Source: Verticillium longisporum | Taxonomy: Eukaryota > Ascomycota > Sordariomycetes > Glomerellales > Plectosphaerellaceae | Length of the DNA stretch: 64,000 bases | Assembly: GCA_019188255.1 (NCBI GenBank) | Contig: JAETXT010000003.1 | Location: 3,038,001-3,102,000 of the forward strand | Reading direction: 5' to 3' | Shown here: piece after piece, positions 60,493 through 64,000 of the stretch | Numbering within the stretch: position 1 is the first letter of the stretch | Layout: each line of letters starts with the position of its first letter | Made by a program: the position numbers and the translations under genes | Notes under the pieces: model-generated | Told to the model about the DNA's origin: nothing | Databases searched by the model: none | What the model saw: the letters and a program-made list of their open reading frames with translations, nothing else

Positions 60493-61974
60493 GACTGGTT
60501 GGCACAAATGGATGAATGAGAGTGAGGAAAGTTTATTTTCAGGCGTTGTGATGAAGCATTTGGTGAAAGCTCAGGTCATTGAGTGAGGCAAATGATTGAG
60601 GACTTCATCAGTGGGTTGTCTTCAATCTAATAAGATAGTCTAGGTACCTCTTACAGCGTCGATTCAAGAGAAAAGGCTGGGTGGTGGATCGAGTTAGTGA
60701 AGTTGGAATTCTGGCTCCTAGTCATCGCTACCAGCTTGGTACGCCTCACCAAGACACACAGCCCTCCATGTGCTGAATATAGCTTAAGGAGTGGTCATCC
60801 TGTCACTTTGGTCCTGAAACTCGTATCGACCAAAAGGCATGGGCCTTTGGCCGGCGGCGCTCGGGATAAACCCAGCATTTAGTCCCGGCCGCCGCCGGAA
60901 GGCGTGTGTGGCGCGGTGGTTCATCGCCCACCTTGGGGCCACTGTTAGCGCTCGTGTCGATGATTGACTGTCGCCGGTACTGTTGAGATTGATGGCTTCA
61001 ATACGTCTGTCAGTATGCCTTTCACCGATATACGACGAGACTGATCGGAATAGAGTAATTGGCTGCGAAAGGATACCTGACGTACTCGAATCTCGGGCGC
61101 GCCAATGGGTTTAAAAACGCCCATCGCACGTCTGAAATCCGACAGGTCATCTCGAAAAGGTCAGCCCTATGAAACATATAGCAATGAAGCAGCTAGTACA
61201 TACCAATGCACTCCAGGGCATGGCTACTTGGCAGGTCATCATGGACGGCGCCCAGTAGCGCATCGCCGGACCCCGCGGTTTCCGAGCAGCTGCCAACGAT
61301 CCATCTGAATCTTGCGCCGGGTCCGTCATCATTCATTTGCTGTGGCAGTCATTCGCTCATTTATCCTTATGTACCTTGGTAAATCTTCTTATTCAATGTT
61401 GCTTGCATGCGTCGCAAATGGCTTCTCCAAAACGCCGAAAGGGATGACGGCGAATCGCCGGCATGGAGCATATGAGAATGGTGAAATACCCGCCCATCTG
61501 ACGGAGCCTATTAATCCGTGTCACAGAAGGTCTTCACACATAGCTGGCGTGGCAAGACAAGAGTTGTAACACCAACACAGATACCAAAGCATCACGAAGC
61601 ATAGCCAGCCATAGGCCCTCAAACTTGACCGACGCGCAGGAAAAGCAAGGCCTGGCCTGAAAGAGACATGGACAAGAGTTACCAGCTGGTAACTTTGGCG
61701 CCGTCTCCACTACCGCCGCGGGGCTACGTGCCGAGGCTCACTTCACTTGACCAGCACTGTTGCTCACGGCAATGTCAACATCACACCTTTCAAGCGGCTG
61801 CGAACATCATATCCCAATGACACGTGGAAAGGCGATGCTCTCAATCCCAAGCTACACTTTCAGCGACTGAACGTGCTGCCTTTACCAAGGGCCTGCAGTC
61901 CCCGTGCGTTCATCTAGCACAGGACAGACTCGACATTGCTACCAGGATATCATCTACCAGCGCTTCTCCTGATC
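60493..61974. other. Intergenic region with a strong GC hairpin
   Basis: About 1.5 kb between the divergent BTB and thioesterase genes. Short frames have no domain. At 60851-60898 two 16-base arms (CCGGCGGCGCTCGGGA and TCCCGGCCGCCGCCGG) pair at 14 of 16 positions around a 16-base loop. Confidence 0.5.
60851..60898. repeat. GC-rich inverted repeat (potential hairpin)
   Basis: Arms 60851-60866 and 60883-60898, loop 60867-60882. Too far from either gene's stop to be a transcription end of those genes. Confidence 0.6.
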
Positions 61975-62631
61975 ATGGCATCCCGCAAAGAACCCGCCCA
62001 GGGTGCGACGCTGTCGCAGAATGGCGTTGACTTTCACAAGATCCCTTGGTGCAACGCCCTCCTGACAGCGCCCAACACGACAGTCTACGTTCCACCGAGC
62101 CGCGATCCCCTGGAAGAAGGCAAACCCAACCGCCACGACCGCTTCTTCGGCAAGACGCTCGACCACGCCGAGCGCATCCCCGCCTGTCTGGCCTTCTACG
62201 CAACACCCGCCGAAGCGGCACCGGCACCAGCAACGGCAGCAGCAGACGGCAGCGCCCGCGGCCCCGCGATCCCGCAAGTCTCGGTCCTCTTCGCCCTCGG
62301 CCCCGGCATGGCAGGCTACCCGGCCGTGCTGCACGGCGGCGTGACGGCGCTGCTCTTTGACGAGCTGCTCGGCATGCTGGGCGAGCGCAACCGGGACCTC
62401 GGACGCGGCGACGCCATCTTCACGATGAAGCCCGCGACGGCGACCATGGACGTGCGGTACCTGTGGCCGATCGCGACGCCGAGTGTCGTGCTGGGCGTCG
62501 GCACCATCGCGTCCATCACTGGCCGCAAGATGCTGCTGCGCGGCGAGATCCGGGACGCCGAGGGCAATGTCGTTGCGACGTGCGAGTCGCTCTGGGTCGC
62601 CATGGCTGGGAAGGAGAAGGAGAAGCTCTAG
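61975..62631 (+). CDS. Hotdog-fold thioesterase (PaaI/4HBT-like)
   Basis: Single-exon gene, 218 residues, of the acyl-CoA thioesterase hotdog superfamily. The core helix and active-site region read GYPAVLHGGVTALLFDELLG: the HGG followed by the acidic residue in FDE is the 4HBT signature. After it come FTMKPATATMDVRYLWPIAT, VVLGVGTIASITGRKMLLRG and EIRDAEGNVVATCESLWVAM, which are the remaining hotdog strands. The N-terminal ~120 residues include FFGKTLDHAERIPACLAFYA and a Pro/Ala-rich insert. Start MASRKEPAQ is preceded by ATC; an in-frame ATG at 61936 would add 13 residues. Substrate is probably an acyl-CoA or acyl-carrier thioester; not assigned further. Confidence 0.9.
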   Translation: MASRKEPAQGATLSQNGVDFHKIPWCNALLTAPNTTVYVPPSRDPLEEGKPNRHDRFFGKTLDHAERIPACLAFYATPAEAAPAPATAAADGSARGPAIPQVSVLFALGPGMAGYPAVLHGGVTALLFDELLGMLGERNRDLGRGDAIFTMKPATATMDVRYLWPIATPSVVLGVGTIASITGRKMLLRGEIRDAEGNVVATCESLWVAMAGKEKEKL

Positions 62632-62632
62632 G

Positions 62633-62657
62633 CATCTCATCTCATCTCATCTCATCT
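62633..62657 (+). repeat. Microsatellite (CATCT)5
   Basis: Five perfect CATCT units directly after the thioesterase stop. Confidence 0.95.
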
Positions 62658-64000
62658 GGGGGTGAGCGGACCGCCTAAAGCATCTTCTTCGGTCACTTGG
62701 GCTGTGGCTTGCGCTGTGGTGTTCAGTTCAGCCATGGACGGACATGATGCTCATCTGGGGGCGCTCGCTCCGTTATCGCAGCTGTTGCTCAGCAAGACAG
62801 ATTCCACAGCCTGAAAAAGAAAGAACGAGATACAGAGATCAGACCCTGAAACGAGCACCCCACGAGCCTGCGTGCGTGCGGCATGGGGGGGCCATGGCGA
62901 TCGACGGCGCTACGACCCAATACATTGGACATGATTTCCGCTCAGCACTATTGCTCGACTCGTTTGAGAAGACCATTTCCCCCGGTATGAGACATGGCAT
63001 GCCTTCAATGGCAGCCGGGCAGGTCATGGCTGGCTTTGTGCGTGGGAAAAGCATAGGGGTTTGAGATGGGCCACGCGAAGGTAGACAGACTAGAGATAAA
63101 AGGCTCGACGACGAGAGAAGAAATCGCTATGACTTTTACGATCAGGCGCCTGCAAGTCCTCAATGACAACACGGATCCCCTTTTTGCAGTGCACCTTGGT
63201 CCCTTATAGCATCCCGAAGAAACCTTGTGAGAGGCATTGAATGGAGACGATGAGCAAATCACCCATACTGGTAGATCAGCGTCCTTGTGTGCGGAGCACC
63301 GCTATTTTAACATCGAGATTAAACGGGTTTAGCACTTCCATGGAGCACGCCAGTCTCCTGACGCCCTGGGGGTGCAAAAGGACGTGCCGGAAGTCTGTTG
63401 AACGACCAGGACAAGGGGGGATTCCTTGGCCCCAAGTCTGCAAGAAAGCAGCCGCTGGGCTTTGACCCCCACGTGCAGTCCTGTTCTCCGACGGCTGGTT
63501 CGATGCCACGATGCCTCGCTTGAGGATGCTAGGAATGGGGTGAGGGGGTCAGCTATTCTTACTGCATCCAAGACTGGGCGCGCGAGAACCAAGAAACGGC
63601 GACGTCATTCGATCCTTTGTTGACTCGCCATCGATCGTTTCAGCATTTCTGCGATGACTACGACGATGACATGCATCAACCGGTTCAGGCAGTAGACACG
63701 TCCCGGTCCATGGCTTCATAGGTTTCCAGCTTACGACCGTTGGAACGGCAAAGCCACAAAATGGGCTGCGCTACTTTTACGCCATGGGGGACAAAATGGG
63801 GGCAGAACCCAGATCCAGGAACCAAATCAAACCTTGGACTGTTGATCGCTGCAAGCCTGCAAACGCTGCTCTGTTCTTCTCTGCCCTCGTCTCCTCTTTC
63901 GATGCCCCCTTTCTCCACAGCGAGCAAACACTGGAGACCATGGCTCCAGCGGACGAACGAGCCTGCAAATGTCTCCTCTATTTTGCCAGGTTCCGGCAGC
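62658..64000. other. Right end of window, no gene found
   Basis: About 1.3 kb. No frame with a domain or intron support was seen; a gene could begin beyond the window end. Confidence 0.45.

Overview
This window looks like nuclear DNA from a filamentous ascomycete (Pezizomycotina), most likely a Sordariomycete. The signs are genes broken by short introns of about 50-65 bases with GTANGT donors and CTAAC-like branch sites, a CFEM-type Pth11-like receptor, a LaeA-like methyltransferase, AA7 flavo-oxidases, a 'regulatory P domain' secreted protein, a fungal-specific transcription factor, and a transposon eroded by C-to-T mutation in the style of repeat-induced point mutation (RIP). The genus cannot be fixed from sequence alone.

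Layout. 0-4.3 kb: 3' end of a copper amine oxidase, quinolinate phosphoribosyltransferase, an EVE-domain protein, and a small secreted cysteine-containing protein. 6.2-9.6 kb: a ten-exon Mg2+-type P-type ATPase. 10.2-14.8 kb: a LaeA-like methyltransferase and a secreted choice-of-anchor-B protein. 17-25 kb: an aldo-keto reductase, a secreted AA7 oxidase, a secreted lactonase-like beta-propeller and a GH114 enzyme. 25.9-27.8 kb: a cytochrome P450. 27.8-32.6 kb: no gene found. 32.6-38.2 kb: a CFEM receptor and a secreted berberine-bridge-type oxidase. 40.3-41.2 kb: a decayed sulfite-oxidase-like gene. 43.3-46.8 kb: catalase-peroxidase and a secreted Pro/Ala-rich protein. 48.5-50 kb: a transcription factor. 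51-55.8 kb: a C2-domain protein, an intron-containing tRNA-Leu and an SDR protein. 56.3-60.5 kb: a BTB/POZ gene split by a hAT transposon. 62-62.6 kb: a hotdog thioesterase.

Two results stand out. First, a 3.1-kb A/T-rich element at 56579-59680 has hAT-type inverted repeats beginning CAGTG, 8-bp target duplications, and a readable remnant of the hAT C-terminal domain. It sits inside a BTB/POZ coding exon, and removing the element plus one duplication copy restores the frame exactly. Second, several otherwise intact genes (methyltransferase, AA7 oxidase, catalase-peroxidase, transcription factor, and probably two secreted proteins) each carry a single frame break exactly at a G/C homopolymer. 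In four of them one extra base in a five-base run repairs the gene. That pattern points to homopolymer errors in the assembly rather than gene decay. It contrasts with the sulfite-oxidase-like remnant, which has a stop, an internal deletion and several frame changes.

The genes do not form an obvious single pathway. Many encode secreted or redox enzymes, as expected of an accessory chromosomal region of a plant- or litter-associated fungus, but a biosynthetic cluster is not shown: there is no PKS, NRPS or terpene synthase backbone gene.
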